From: Thalassotalea sp. HSM 43 | GTDB taxonomy: Bacteria > Pseudomonadota > Gammaproteobacteria > Enterobacterales > Alteromonadaceae | Direction of reading: 5' to 3' | Assembly: GCF_004752005.1 (NCBI RefSeq) | Contig: NZ_CP038493.1 | Span: forward strand, 1,202,302 to 1,266,301 | DNA length: 64,000 nucleotides | Shown here: piece by piece, positions 34,956 through 45,317 of the stretch | How positions within the stretch are numbered: the stretch's first letter is position 1 | How the letters are laid out: every line of letters begins with the position of its first letter | Notes under the pieces: generated by a model | Seen by the model: only the letters and a program-made list of their open reading frames with translations | What the model was told of the DNA's origin: nothing | Database searches by the model: none | Translations under genes and position numbers: made by a program

Positions 34956-36320
34956 TTAATTTAAGGTGTTAAGCTTTTCTATAAGCTTAGTATGAAAGCC
35001 ACCAAAGCCGCCATTACTCATCACCACAATATGATCACCGGCTTGTGCTTGCTCTGCAACTAAGCTTACCAATTGATCGATATCGTCGCGAAAAAATGCC
35101 TGCCCTTGGCATTCGGCAACCATGTCTTCTACCGACCATTGTACGTTGTCATCTTGATATAAGAACACTTGATCGGCATGATCAAGACTCGACGCCAGCG
35201 TATCTCGGTGCACACCGGCTTTCATGGTGTTAGAGCGAGGCTCGAGTACCGCTAGAATTCTCTGTTGCCCGACTCGAGCGCGAAAACCTGACAAGTTTTT
35301 ACTTATCGCCGTAGGGTGATGCGCAAAATCATCATAGACACGAATCTCGTTTACCTCACCGACTAACTCTTGGCGACGTTTGGTGTTAATAAATGATTCT
35401 AAAGCGTCACAAGCGACCGGCACTGGCACCCCGGCATGACGAGCCGCGGCGATGGCCATTAAGCCATTATCAATATTGAAGTCGCCAAGCAATTGCCATT
35501 TAACCTGCCCTTGCTTTACGCCAGCAAAGTACACCTCATATTCGCTGCCATCATCACATAGTTTGTGCGCTTGCCAGCCGTTGTCATCGTGACTGAGTTC
35601 AAGTGGCGTCCATCGTCCCATATCCAACGTTTGTTGCAGCGCTTGCTCATCTTTTGGCGCAAGCAATAAGCCGTTACCAGGAACCATACGAATAAGATGA
35701 TGAAATTGGCGTTTGATGTCATCTAGACTGTCAAAAATATCAGCATGATCAAACTCAAGGTTGTTCATGATCAACGTTCTTGGTCGGTAATGCACAAACT
35801 TAGAGCGCTTATCGAAAAACGCAGTGTCGTACTCGTCAGCTTCAATGACGAAAAATGGGCTATTACCCAATCGTGCAGAGGTGCCAAAGTTTTGTGGCAC
35901 GCCACCAATCAAATAACCCGGTGCAAGCTTGGCATATTCCAATATCCACGCCAGCATAGAGCTGGTTGTGGTTTTGCCGTGGGTGCCAGACACCGCCAAC
36001 ACCCATCGATGTTTAAGCACATTGTCTAATAGCCATTGTGGACCAGAGGTATAAGCAATGTTGCGTTCCATCACATATTCAACCATAGGGTTACCACGCG
36101 ACATGGCATTACCAACAATCACCATGTCAGGTTCATCGGCAAGGTGTTCGGTTTTATAGCCTTGTTTGAGTTCAATGCCCAATTGCTCTAATTGGGTACT
36201 CATCGGTGGATACACGTTGGCATCACAGCCTGATACGCGAAACCCCATTTCTTTGGCTATTGCCGCAATGCCGCCCATAAACGTGCCGCAAATACCTAGA
36301 ATATGAACATGCTTGCTCAT
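34956..36320 (-). CDS. mpl: UDP-MurNAc:L-Ala-gamma-D-Glu-meso-Dap ligase
   Basis: 454 residues, Mur ligase family. It reattaches the recycled murein tripeptide to UDP-MurNAc in cell-wall recycling. The N-terminal HVHILGICGTFMGGIAAIA, the ATP loop AVSGTHGKTTTSSMLAW (about 107-123), DEYDTAFFDKRSKF and the DDFAHHPTAI motif near 337 match Mpl. AGGAG precedes the ATG. It starts two bases before the stop codon of the upstream metalloprotease gene's end and is followed ten bases later by ubiX, so all three are likely one unit. Confidence 0.95.
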   Translation of the reverse strand: MSKHVHILGICGTFMGGIAAIAKEMGFRVSGCDANVYPPMSTQLEQLGIELKQGYKTEHLADEPDMVIVGNAMSRGNPMVEYVMERNIAYTSGPQWLLDNVLKHRWVLAVSGTHGKTTTSSMLAWILEYAKLAPGYLIGGVPQNFGTSARLGNSPFFVIEADEYDTAFFDKRSKFVHYRPRTLIMNNLEFDHADIFDSLDDIKRQFHHLIRMVPGNGLLLAPKDEQALQQTLDMGRWTPLELSHDDNGWQAHKLCDDGSEYEVYFAGVKQGQVKWQLLGDFNIDNGLMAIAAARHAGVPVPVACDALESFINTKRRQELVGEVNEIRVYDDFAHHPTAISKNLSGFRARVGQQRILAVLEPRSNTMKAGVHRDTLASSLDHADQVFLYQDDNVQWSVEDMVAECQGQAFFRDDIDQLVSLVAEQAQAGDHIVVMSNGGFGGFHTKLIEKLNTLN

Positions 36321-36322
36321 GG

Positions 36323-38737
36323 TTACTCTCCTGCCATGCCTATTGGCGAGCCTGGTGGCAAATTAGCTGGTTGATGCTTAATAACCACATCACCTTGTTC
36401 AAAGCTGTAGGCGATTTGTTGTTGCATCAATAAATATTGACCGTATAACGGATTGCTTTTTTGTTGCTGTTTCTTTAACCAAGCTTGTAAGTCAATCAAG
36501 CTTAAGTAAACGCTGCTGCGCACTTCTGGCACCAGTTTTTCGTTATGGTATAAGGCGATTAGACCATCAAGTACTTGCTGATTAACGCGCTGTTGCACCG
36601 CAACGGATAGTCCTGAGGTAGCCGCTTGTTCAATGGTTTGTTCAAGCGTACGCTCAATCAATTGTGTTACCGATGGTATATTGCCGTCAATTTGGTGCTG
36701 TTGATACAATCGCGCCAAACGTGCCGGATTAAATAACAGTTTCAAGGTGTGTTTAGCACTCGATTCTGCCGCTGTTACTGGGTCGAAGACCAATCCAGTG
36801 TTACTGGCAAAGCTTTCTCGAGTACGACCATAGCCATAGGCTTTGGGTGGTATTAGCGCAACAATATGCGCAGGCATCGTTAAAAACTCACTACCTAATG
36901 TATCTAACAAAGCATCGATTGCCTGGTTTTGACGACCCGCTGTTACTACACTAAATGGCTGAGCATCTTCGCCTTTGATGGCGTAACTGTAATCAACACC
37001 AGCAACCGCTTTGACAACCGCCTCAACTTGATAACGATGGAAGTTATATATCGGTACTAGGGCATTTTCAATTTCAGAGAACGGCGTGCCTGTGGTTATG
37101 GTATCTACGCCAAAATCAGTCAATGCTTTTTCACGTACTTTAACAACTCGCTTCAGCTCTGCTACGGCATCTGCGCCATTGTCCCATAAGTGACCATTGG
37201 TATCGGCACCACTTTGCGGTCTAGAGTCCGGGTCTGACATATATTTCAGGCCTTTGTTTTTCGCCGCCATAACAATAGCGCGTAAACTGGCACTGTCATT
37301 GGCGTCGCCATAAGCGTAATCAATTACATGCTTATCCCATTCACCGATTTTATCGTCATAAGCATTGCTCAAATCGATATTACCTTTGCCATCAAGGCTG
37401 ACCAACGGATGCGGGTAATCCATCACCGATGCGCGACCATTAACACTGGCTGAAAAGTTATGGGCTATGCCGAGTGTGTGGCCAACCTCATGAGCAGATA
37501 ATTGACGGATACGCGCCAATGCCATGTCTTTTTGACGGCTAGTATCGGTGTTGCTGCCTTTAAACGGTGATGTTAAACCAAGGGCGATTAGGTAATCTTG
37601 ACGTACACGCAATGAACCAAGTGTGACATGGCCTTTGATGATTTCACCACTGCGTGGGTCAACAACTGAGGCACCATATGACCAGCCTCGTGTGGCACGG
37701 TGTACCCATTGAATGACATTGTAACGAACGTCCATTGGATCGGCGTCAGCAGGTAACATTTTCACCTGAAATGCGTTCTTATAACCTATCGCGGTAAATG
37801 CTTGATCCCACCATAACGCGCCATCAATCAGTGCCGAACGCACAGGCTCTGGAACACCTGGGTCTAAGTAGTACACAATCGGCTCGACAGCTTCGCTTAC
37901 CTTGGCGTTTGGCTGTTTTTTTGCTAAGCGGTGACGAGGAATCACCCGTTGCACCAAAGGATCGTCAATGGCACTGGCGTAATCGGCATAAGCTACTGAC
38001 CACATTCCTGAAAATGGATGGAATTGGCGTACTTGGTAATCATTATCTGGTAAGCGAATCAAAGAGTGATGCAAATTAACGGTGACCGCTTTTGCGTCAG
38101 GCGTCACCGATTTTAAATGCGAACCCGCACCAGAACCCGTGAAGGTCACGGTGGCTTCTAATTCACTATTATCAGGGAACACTTTGGTACGTTTGCTGTA
38201 TAAACCGCTGCGCGAGCTGTCAATTTTAAAGCTCCCTTGCTTGGTCGCTTTTAAAGTATCCGCTAGGTTATGAATATCAGATAACAAAAATGGTGTGTAA
38301 TCGATAATAACTTTATCATCGTCTTGCTCGACCACTTTGAATCCCCAAATAATAGACGAGGCAAACGCTTCATCTATGGCTTGGCGTTCTAGCGCGTTGT
38401 CACTATCGGCACGGTAATAAGTATTCAACTGACGTAAAAAAACTTTATCGCCAACCTTTTCAAATTGCACCAAACGGGTACTTCCCAATTGACCGCGATC
38501 CAAGCCTATATCATTAGAGCCAATGCCATGCGGCATGCTGCTTTGAAATAAAAACTGTTGTTCAATTTTATCAATTTTATCAATTTGCAAATAGACTTTG
38601 CCGCTGGCATCGTCAATATATAGAGGCATAAAACCGTCTAAAAATGACTTGTCGTCAGCAAAAGCTGCTAATGCTTTAAGCGGTAGCAATACCATAGCCA
38701 AAAGTATGACATTGCAAAGGCTGGTAAAACGAGACAT
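36323..38737 (-). CDS. secreted zinc metalloprotease (DUF5117/5118-type)
   Basis: 804 residues from the ATG at 38737 (MSRFTSLCNVILLAMVLL), which begins directly with a signal peptide. A frame to 38773 starts at TTG and adds residues before it. The zinc motif HEVGHTLGIAHNFS (from His416) is the extended metzincin-like HExGHxxGxxH. The surrounding segments VIQWVHRATRGWSYGASVVDPR and SVMDYPHPLV match the large zinc-dependent metalloproteases with DUF5117/DUF5118 regions found in Bacteroidetes and marine gammaproteobacteria. It is probably periplasmic or exported. It lies upstream of mpl and ubiX on the same strand. Confidence 0.85.
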   Translation of the reverse strand: MSRFTSLCNVILLAMVLLPLKALAAFADDKSFLDGFMPLYIDDASGKVYLQIDKIDKIEQQFLFQSSMPHGIGSNDIGLDRGQLGSTRLVQFEKVGDKVFLRQLNTYYRADSDNALERQAIDEAFASSIIWGFKVVEQDDDKVIIDYTPFLLSDIHNLADTLKATKQGSFKIDSSRSGLYSKRTKVFPDNSELEATVTFTGSGAGSHLKSVTPDAKAVTVNLHHSLIRLPDNDYQVRQFHPFSGMWSVAYADYASAIDDPLVQRVIPRHRLAKKQPNAKVSEAVEPIVYYLDPGVPEPVRSALIDGALWWDQAFTAIGYKNAFQVKMLPADADPMDVRYNVIQWVHRATRGWSYGASVVDPRSGEIIKGHVTLGSLRVRQDYLIALGLTSPFKGSNTDTSRQKDMALARIRQLSAHEVGHTLGIAHNFSASVNGRASVMDYPHPLVSLDGKGNIDLSNAYDDKIGEWDKHVIDYAYGDANDSASLRAIVMAAKNKGLKYMSDPDSRPQSGADTNGHLWDNGADAVAELKRVVKVREKALTDFGVDTITTGTPFSEIENALVPIYNFHRYQVEAVVKAVAGVDYSYAIKGEDAQPFSVVTAGRQNQAIDALLDTLGSEFLTMPAHIVALIPPKAYGYGRTRESFASNTGLVFDPVTAAESSAKHTLKLLFNPARLARLYQQHQIDGNIPSVTQLIERTLEQTIEQAATSGLSVAVQQRVNQQVLDGLIALYHNEKLVPEVRSSVYLSLIDLQAWLKKQQQKSNPLYGQYLLMQQQIAYSFEQGDVVIKHQPANLPPGSPIGMAGE

Positions 38738-39091
38738 GAAAGTTACCTGATTAGAATTATTATTAAGCGTCAATATACCTTAATTTAAACGTAAATGGCG
38801 ATAGGCTAGCCATAAAATTTAGCGATTAAACTAGGCTTTGCCTGGTGAGTGATTGGAAATCGGCTGACGATTGCCGATAATTTACATGTAATGCGCTAGG
38901 TAAGTGATTGTAGAAACGATCTTAGTGGTTAAAACTGGAACAAAAACCATACAACAAAGCATGCAATGTTCGATAAAACTGACACTTTTATTTAGCTATC
39001 TTTGCCTATCTTTAGTACAATTAATCTCGGTTACTCACAATGATAACTTTCACTTAATATTACAACATTAATTCTTAAGTTCAGGTAAAAC
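38738..39091. other. 354-base promoter region between divergent genes
   Basis: This region separates the metalloprotease gene (minus) from fbp (plus). It is AT-rich toward fbp, with a TACAAT near 39017-39022 that could be a -10 element and AGGT before the fbp ATG. No ORF or RNA gene was recognised. Confidence 0.4.
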
Positions 39092-40060
39092 ATGCAACGA
39101 CTCGCTCCAGCGCTACGTGAAGATGGCGTACCTTTAGACTTGATTTCGCTGATAAAAACAATCCTTGCCGCGTGTAAAGAAATTTCTTTCCGTGTTGGCC
39201 AAGGACAAATGAGTGGCGTAATGGGTTCGACTCTTGATGAAAACATTCAAGGTGAAGTACAAAAACGCCTTGATGTGGTTGCCAATCAGCTATTTAAGGA
39301 CATCACCCTTGAATCAGGCTTTGTTCGCGCCATTTCCTCTGAAGAAGAAGACACTTCAGTACCAGGCAACCCAAATGGTAAATATATCGTCTCTTTTGAT
39401 CCACTTGATGGTAGTTCCAACATTGATATCAACTCATTGATTGGCACCATTTTCTCAATCATGGAAGTCGATGAAGATGCGGATCCGTCTGATCCTAGTA
39501 TTTTCATGCAACCAGGTACCTCACAAGTATGTGCTGGTTACGTACTTTATGGTCCATCGACGATGTTAGCGATGACCACAGGTAATGGTACTCACTTTTA
39601 TACCTTAGATCGCACCCATGGCAGTTTCATGCGCACAGAACGTAACGTGCAAATTGAGCCTGAAACGTCAGAATTTGCCGTCAACATGTCAAATCAACGA
39701 TTCTGGCATGAGCCTATGAAGAACTACATTGACGACTTGGTTGCCGGTAGTGATGGTCCTCGCGGCAGAAACTTCAACATGCGTTGGATTGCTGCCATGG
39801 TCGGTGATGTGCATAGAGTATTAGTACGAGGTGGTATTTTTGCCTACCCTGCGGATACGAAAAGTGCCGATAAGCCATATAAATTGCGTTTAATGTATGA
39901 AGCCAACCCAATGAGCTTCCTAGTTGAACAAGCAGGTGGTTTGAGTGTGACTAGCACAGGCCGTATTATGGAAATGGAACCATCAGGTATTCATCAACGA
40001 GTTGAAGTTATTCTTGGTGCCAAAAAAGAAGTTGAGAAGTGTCTGAGCTACTATAAGTAA
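39092..40060 (+). CDS. fbp: fructose-1,6-bisphosphatase class 1
   Basis: 322 residues, standard length. It removes the 1-phosphate of fructose-1,6-bisphosphate in gluconeogenesis. Metal-binding acidic residues occur in [11 protein letters not shown] and [20 protein letters not shown] (about 110-129, split). The substrate-binding [19 protein letters not shown] and [19 protein letters not shown], with the metal-ligand Glu, follow near 225-290. It is monocistronic, ended by a strong terminator. Confidence 0.97.
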   Translation: MQRLAPALREDGVPLDLISLIKTILAACKEISFRVGQGQMSGVMGSTLDENIQGEVQKRLDVVANQLFKDITLESGFVRAISSEEEDTSVPGNPNGKYIVSFDPLDGSSNIDINSLIGTIFSIMEVDEDADPSDPSIFMQPGTSQVCAGYVLYGPSTMLAMTTGNGTHFYTLDRTHGSFMRTERNVQIEPETSEFAVNMSNQRFWHEPMKNYIDDLVAGSDGPRGRNFNMRWIAAMVGDVHRVLVRGGIFAYPADTKSADKPYKLRLMYEANPMSFLVEQAGGLSVTSTGRIMEMEPSGIHQRVEVILGAKKEVEKCLSYYK

Positions 40061-40104
40061 GCACAAACCAACTGCGCTGTATCTAAACAGCCATATTGAT
40101 TATC

Positions 40105-40130
40105 AAAACCGGCCTCAAAGCCGGTTTTTT
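40105..40130 (+). terminator. Rho-independent terminator of fbp
   Basis: The stem AAAACCGGC (40105-40113) and GCCGGTTTT (40120-40128) with six T and a further T-rich tail. Confidence 0.9.
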
Positions 40131-40231
40131 GTTTTTCCTATTCCCCATCTACCATTTCGTATATTTTTATGCAAAATCAGTAATCTAGACCATACTCAAA
40201 GTTAATAATTTTAACGGGAGAGTAGGCAAAA

Positions 40232-42934
40232 GTGTATTGCGACCTTAACAATAAAAATACACACCTTGGTCTGTACAAATATCTGATACTCGGTCTACTG
40301 CTGTGTCTATTGACGCTCGTGCCGAGCGTTTCTGCCGAACAACAACCGGATAAAAGCGAACAAAGCCAACCTGCCGCTGAACAAACAACTGAGCAAAAAA
40401 GCCAACAAAAGAGTAAGCAACCTGCGCCATCAGACAAAGCAAAAACAGCTGAAACCGATCAAGACAGCAATGCCAAAACACAACAAGCTAACGATGAAGA
40501 TAAAGGCGCTAATGATAAAGCTGTAGACGCAGACGATAGCGACGCCAAACAAAGCGACTCAAAACAAAAAAACTCTGAGGCTGATGAATCTGAGCAAGAC
40601 AGTTCTGCACTTGAGACGTTAGACACAGATATCGATGATAATGACATTGTCGACACCGGCGATGCCAATTACCTCGAAGATGATTTACTGCAGCAGTTTG
40701 AAACCGAGTTTGACGAGTTAAAAGGCAAGATTATCGATCTTTCCCGCAGTGTCGATGATTACGAAGAGCTATATGCTCGAATGCGTCCAGTCATCGAAGA
40801 AAAGACCCAACTATTATACGAACGCGTAAGTGCCAAGCATGTCGACTTACGATTGATGACACAGCTGGAGAATGATTCTGAATATCAGGAATTGTTTGCC
40901 CGAGTTCGTGAAATTCGTAATTTCTACTTGCTAAGGCAACAAATCTTTAATGAAGCCAGTGACGAATTCAAATCACTGCTTACCTCAACCAAACTCAATG
41001 GCGTAACCGAAGCCAAACTGGAATTAAGCTACTTACGATTGCAGTTGGTGATCATTATACGAGGTACCTTTCAACGGGTTTTTGAAGTGCCTGCACGGTT
41101 TGCCGCAGCTCCACTCGATATTTTTATGAACCTAGTGATGCTTATTGTAGGCATCATCTTATTTAGAACCTGGCGCAATTGGGCTAAAGAAGGCCTCAGT
41201 CAGTGGCGGCAAAAAATACTCGCCGTACGACCAAGAACATCGGGCAAAATCAAAGCCGCACGAGCGGTTTGGTATTTCGAACATACTCGCAGTCCGCTTG
41301 AGTGGCTGATTTTTATCAATTATATGTTGCGCAGTGCCGACATATTGCAAATCCCGATGGTGATAGAGGTTCTAACCACAATCACGTTTTGGGTTTGTGT
41401 CACATTTTTTGCGTTCAGCTTTCTCAGTAAGGTTATTGAACGTGGCAAACAAAACTTGTTGCGCAATATTACTCGAGCGCAATCACTGTCTTTAAAAGTT
41501 GCCGTATGGTGGGTCGGTTGGTACAAACTCAGTATTGAATTAGCGGAAATCTTTATTGCCCACGGTACCATTTTATCTTGGTTATTCACCGCATTTTTAT
41601 GGTTGCTATTACCGGTTTATATCTTCTTTATTCAACAGTGGCGTGATGATTGTTTCACCTACATGGATCAAGAACGTGATACACCAGAATTTATCACCAA
41701 GTTATTAAAATCGAGAACCGGCCTAAAAGGTTTTGCCATGGCAAACCTAGCATTAGCCATGGTGTTGTATTACGTCATAACCAAAGGCTTTCTTGGTCTC
41801 ATTTCAAAGGTTGAATCTGGACGTCGTATTACCGCTGAAATTTATCGTAAAAAACTGCTCAGTGACAATTCGGAACTGTTAGAAAAGTCAAAGTCATTGG
41901 CAAATCTTTCTCCGGAGCAATCCGACATATTAATTGAAAGCGAAGAAACCTACGTCGCATCGGTGCTCGAAGAGCCGATAGAAAAAGTAATGACCATGCT
42001 CGAACAAAACGAGCGTTCGCATATTGCGGTTACTGGTGAACGTGGCATGGGAAAAACGTTTTTCTTGCATTCACTGCAGAAGAAACACCCTAACGCATTG
42101 ATTCTCAGATGCAGTGAAGATTTTGGTGAAATAATTGAACAAGTTCGCGAACAGCTCGAGATAGAAAACGAAAACGTTAAAGCCGGCGATATTATTAAAG
42201 CCTTAGAAGAGAAGCAAATTGATTTGGTGTTAATGGATAACTGCCACCGCTTATTGACTCCTGAAGCCAGCGGACAGCGAGAAATTCGCCGCCTTTATGG
42301 CTGGATTAATGAGCTCAAAGGCATGTGTCTCTGGGTACTAACCTTTGATAATAGCAGCTGGCCTTTACTGAGTGCCTTAGGAATCGCCACCGGTTTTTAT
42401 TCTGCCACCATAGAATTACGGCCTTGGAGTGAAGAGCAGATTATCGAGTTATTCGATAGACGCTGCAAAGAGGCTAACATTGAGGTTGATTACAGCCAAC
42501 TCATTATCCCGAGACAACTTGTCGATGTTGAAGATGAAACCATTGAAGGTCGCAACAAAAGTGGCATCTATCGTATTATTTGGGGCTACGCTGAAGGTAA
42601 TCCGGCGATTGCGTGTCGCACCTTAGCGGCTTCGATTAATGTTGAAAAGGGTGGTTATTTAGCGCAACTCCCAGCCTACCCAGACAACAAAATCATAGAG
42701 AGTTTCGATATCAATACCTTATTGGTATTGCGTACCATATGCCAATTTGGTCGTTGTAATACCAACGATATTGTTAACAACCTGCGTTTGCATGGTCTGA
42801 TAGTCAACAGTGCATTATCAGCCTCTGTTGCCCAAGATATCCTTGAGCAAGTAAGCGGTCGATATCAAATCACCTGGCTTTGGTTCCGTCCTGTGTCTAA
42901 ATATCTGGCTCGCCAGAACCTGTTACCCCGTTAG
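40232..42934 (+). CDS. membrane-anchored P-loop ATPase of unknown role
   Basis: 900 residues from a GTG. A signal-like helix (about 15-36) is followed by a very acidic, Gln/Ser/Lys-rich linker (37-145) and a helical, partly coiled-coil region (150-270). Membrane helices lie at about 288-312, 378-402, 440-468 and 495-517. The C-terminal third is a nucleotide-binding domain: Walker A GERGMGKT (602-609) and Walker B-like DLVLMDN (from 664), then TFDNSSW and a helical end resembling the lid and winged-helix parts of AAA/STAND ATPases. The MscS-like gene begins nine bases later with its ribosome-binding site on this gene's stop codon. I infer that it regulates or assembles that channel. I do not know a named family. 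Confidence 0.7.
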   Translation: MYCDLNNKNTHLGLYKYLILGLLLCLLTLVPSVSAEQQPDKSEQSQPAAEQTTEQKSQQKSKQPAPSDKAKTAETDQDSNAKTQQANDEDKGANDKAVDADDSDAKQSDSKQKNSEADESEQDSSALETLDTDIDDNDIVDTGDANYLEDDLLQQFETEFDELKGKIIDLSRSVDDYEELYARMRPVIEEKTQLLYERVSAKHVDLRLMTQLENDSEYQELFARVREIRNFYLLRQQIFNEASDEFKSLLTSTKLNGVTEAKLELSYLRLQLVIIIRGTFQRVFEVPARFAAAPLDIFMNLVMLIVGIILFRTWRNWAKEGLSQWRQKILAVRPRTSGKIKAARAVWYFEHTRSPLEWLIFINYMLRSADILQIPMVIEVLTTITFWVCVTFFAFSFLSKVIERGKQNLLRNITRAQSLSLKVAVWWVGWYKLSIELAEIFIAHGTILSWLFTAFLWLLLPVYIFFIQQWRDDCFTYMDQERDTPEFITKLLKSRTGLKGFAMANLALAMVLYYVITKGFLGLISKVESGRRITAEIYRKKLLSDNSELLEKSKSLANLSPEQSDILIESEETYVASVLEEPIEKVMTMLEQNERSHIAVTGERGMGKTFFLHSLQKKHPNALILRCSEDFGEIIEQVREQLEIENENVKAGDIIKALEEKQIDLVLMDNCHRLLTPEASGQREIRRLYGWINELKGMCLWVLTFDNSSWPLLSALGIATGFYSATIELRPWSEEQIIELFDRRCKEANIEVDYSQLIIPRQLVDVEDETIEGRNKSGIYRIIWGYAEGNPAIACRTLAASINVEKGGYLAQLPAYPDNKIIESFDINTLLVLRTICQFGRCNTNDIVNNLRLHGLIVNSALSASVAQDILEQVSGRYQITWLWFRPVSKYLARQNLLPR

Positions 42935-42943
42935 GAGCGCCAT

Positions 42944-43855
42944 ATGATTCCCCCTATTCGTCTTCTAATCTTATTACTTGCTGTATTTAGCAGCTCCGCC
43001 ATCGCACAAGTGCCAGATTCAAAGGAATTACAGGTCATTACCACTTTGGCCGAGGTAATAAAACCTGGCGGCCTGTTTATGTCGATGATTTTGTTTATCA
43101 CGGTATGGATTGTACTCAAGGTGGTCAAATCTATCGTTAACGACTTGGCGGAAGTATTTGCTGAGAAGCGCCTATTGTTGCAAAAGGCGTTGGTGTTTTT
43201 TCAATTTATTATTTACTTCTTCGCGATTTCCACCGCCGTTTTACTGAGTTTTGAATTCAGTAAAGAGTTATTGGCTATCTTAGGTGGTACCTTGGCGGTT
43301 GCGGTTGGTTTTGCAATGAAGGATTTAGCAGCCTCGGTTGTTGCCGGTATTATCATCATGTTTGACCGCCCTTTCCAAGTAGGCGATCGGGTGTTATTTG
43401 GCGGTGAATATGGCGACATTATTGCGATTGGTCTGCGCAGCGTCAAAATGAACACCTTAGATGATAACGTCGTCACCATTCCCAATAATATCTTTCTCAA
43501 TCAATTAACATCTTGCGGTAACTACGGTGAGCTGGACATGCAAGTGGCGATTACTTTTCATATTGGTGTTAATGAAGATTTAGCCAAAGCGCAGGGTATC
43601 ATCCGAGAATGTGCCGCATTAAGTAAGTTTGCCTATCTAAATAAGCCAATCAACGTGCTGATCTCACAAGTACTCACCAACAATTTTATTGCCTATAAAT
43701 TAACGCTTAAAGTCTATGTGCTAGATACCAAATATGAAAAAGCGCTAGAAACAGATATTACCTTGCGCGTGAACGAAGAATTTCGCAGTGCCAACATCTT
43801 TGCGCCTACCATGGTGGTCAAGAACGAGATATCTCGAGCTCCTGCACAATCATAA
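42944..43855 (+). CDS. MscS family mechanosensitive channel
   Basis: 303 residues. The N-terminal signal-like helix ends near SSAIAQ. Membrane helices follow at about 45-65 and 80-105. The pore helix TLAVAVGFAMKDLAASVVAGIIIMF (split, about 118-142) has the alanine/glycine pattern of MscS TM3, then FQVGDRVLFGGEYGDI and TIPNNIFLN of the beta domain, and a C-terminal alpha/beta region to about 295. AGGAG overlaps the ATPase stop codon, so translation of the two genes is coupled. It would release solutes on hypo-osmotic shock. The 47-base gap to torE holds no obvious terminator. Confidence 0.88.
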   Translation: MIPPIRLLILLLAVFSSSAIAQVPDSKELQVITTLAEVIKPGGLFMSMILFITVWIVLKVVKSIVNDLAEVFAEKRLLLQKALVFFQFIIYFFAISTAVLLSFEFSKELLAILGGTLAVAVGFAMKDLAASVVAGIIIMFDRPFQVGDRVLFGGEYGDIIAIGLRSVKMNTLDDNVVTIPNNIFLNQLTSCGNYGELDMQVAITFHIGVNEDLAKAQGIIRECAALSKFAYLNKPINVLISQVLTNNFIAYKLTLKVYVLDTKYEKALETDITLRVNEEFRSANIFAPTMVVKNEISRAPAQS

Positions 43856-43902
43856 TTATTGGCTAAACTTTAATTTAGAAACATCAACCAAGGATATTGC
43901 AC

Positions 43903-44091
43903 GTGAGCGAACCAAGCGACTTCAATACCGCAGATAATAATCAAGATGACGTAAGCCGAACCAAAGAGTTTAAGGCGTTCATTTTTATCATTTTATTTTT
44001 CTTTCCCATCGTCACTACTCTGGCTGTAGGTGGCTATGGTTTTATTGTATGGATGTCACAGCTGATTTTTGGCCCTCCGGGTCATGGTTAA
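43903..44091 (+). CDS. torE: TorE/NapE-type small membrane protein
   Basis: 62 residues from the GTG at 43903, eight bases after AAGGA; the TTG at 43897 is too close to that site. An acidic N-terminal part is followed by a single membrane helix (KAFIFIILFFFPIVTTLAVG) and a conserved C-terminal GYGFIVWMSQLIFGPPGHG, which marks NapE/TorE. These small proteins accompany periplasmic nitrate or TMAO reductase systems; their exact role is unclear. Next to torC and torA it is TorE. Confidence 0.85.
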   Translation: MSEPSDFNTADNNQDDVSRTKEFKAFIFIILFFFPIVTTLAVGGYGFIVWMSQLIFGPPGHG

Positions 44092-44120
44092 GACATATAT
44101 AAACAGAGACGAGAATCCAT

Positions 44121-45302
44121 ATGCTTAGATCGTTAAAAGAATTTATAAAAGTGGTACGCAAGCCAAGCGTACATTACAGCTTAGGTACTTTGGCATTTGG
44201 CGGCTTTATTGCTGGCATCATTTTTTGGGGTGGCTTTAATACTGCCCTAGAAGTAACCAACACCGAAAAGTTTTGTATTGGTTGCCATGAAATGGAAGAT
44301 AATGTCTATCAGGAACTACAAAGTACGGTGCATTGGAAAAACCATGCAGGGGTGCGAGCAACGTGTCCTGATTGTCATGTTCCGCACAATTGGACCGATA
44401 AAATCGCCCGTAAAATGCAAGCCTCCAAAGAAGTCTGGGGCAAGGTCTTTGGCACCATTAATACTCGAGAAAAATTCCTATCCAAACGTTTGGAACTTGC
44501 TACCCACGAGTGGGACCGATTTACCGCCAACAACTCATTAGAGTGTAAGAATTGTCACGATTATGACTCCATGGATTTTGACGATATGAGTGAACGCGCC
44601 AAGGTGCAAATGAAAATGGCGGCAGAACGCGATCAAAGCTGTATAGATTGCCATAAAGGTATTGCCCACGAATTGCCTGAAGACATGCACTCTGGTGACG
44701 GTATGTTGGCCGAACTAGAAGCGATGGCGGCCAGCAGTTTTGAAGAAGGCAGTAGCTACTATAGCGTAAGACAATTGGCCCTCTTTGAAGACAGTGAACT
44801 TAAAACCCATGCCGGCGAACTGAATGCCGCAACCAAAGTCACCGTCCTAGAAAGTAGCGAAGAAGCCATTAAAGTTGAATTGCACGTTTGGCGCAAAAAC
44901 AAAGGGTTTGGCCGTGTAATGTATGAAGACTTTTCTCTTAACATCAACGACGGGTTCTTGACCCCTGAAGTTGCTCAAAATGAGCAGTTTGTTGTCGCCA
45001 CTGGCGAAGAAGTCGAAGATGAATTAACCGGTTTGCCGTGGCAAGAAATTAAAGTCACGGTATGGATGCGATCAGAGTCTTTGGCCGATTCCACGGATGA
45101 CCTTTGGGTTTATGCTAAATCAACTTACGACAAAAGCTGCTCGGTATGTCATTCACAACCGGCGGTAAATCATTTTGACGCAAATACTTGGCCTGGCATG
45201 TTTAATGGCATGTTGTCCTTCGTCAATCTTGATGGTGATACTCAAGCGCTTGTACTTAAGTATCTGCAGAAACATTCATCGACTTTCGATAAAGATCATT
45301 AA
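44121..45302 (+). CDS. torC: pentahaem c-type cytochrome TorC
   Basis: 393 residues. An N-terminal membrane anchor (TLAFGGFIAGIIFWGGF, about 22-38) is followed by a NapC/NirT-like domain with four haem motifs: CIGCH at 52, CPDCH at 82, CKNCH at 142 and CIDCH at 174. A separate C-terminal domain has the fifth, CSVCH at 340. This four-plus-one arrangement is that of TorC, which passes electrons from menaquinol to TorA in the periplasm. It lies between torE and torA. Confidence 0.95.
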   Translation: MLRSLKEFIKVVRKPSVHYSLGTLAFGGFIAGIIFWGGFNTALEVTNTEKFCIGCHEMEDNVYQELQSTVHWKNHAGVRATCPDCHVPHNWTDKIARKMQASKEVWGKVFGTINTREKFLSKRLELATHEWDRFTANNSLECKNCHDYDSMDFDDMSERAKVQMKMAAERDQSCIDCHKGIAHELPEDMHSGDGMLAELEAMAASSFEEGSSYYSVRQLALFEDSELKTHAGELNAATKVTVLESSEEAIKVELHVWRKNKGFGRVMYEDFSLNINDGFLTPEVAQNEQFVVATGEEVEDELTGLPWQEIKVTVWMRSESLADSTDDLWVYAKSTYDKSCSVCHSQPAVNHFDANTWPGMFNGMLSFVNLDGDTQALVLKYLQKHSSTFDKDH

Positions 45303-45317
45303 CCTGTGGGGTAGATC

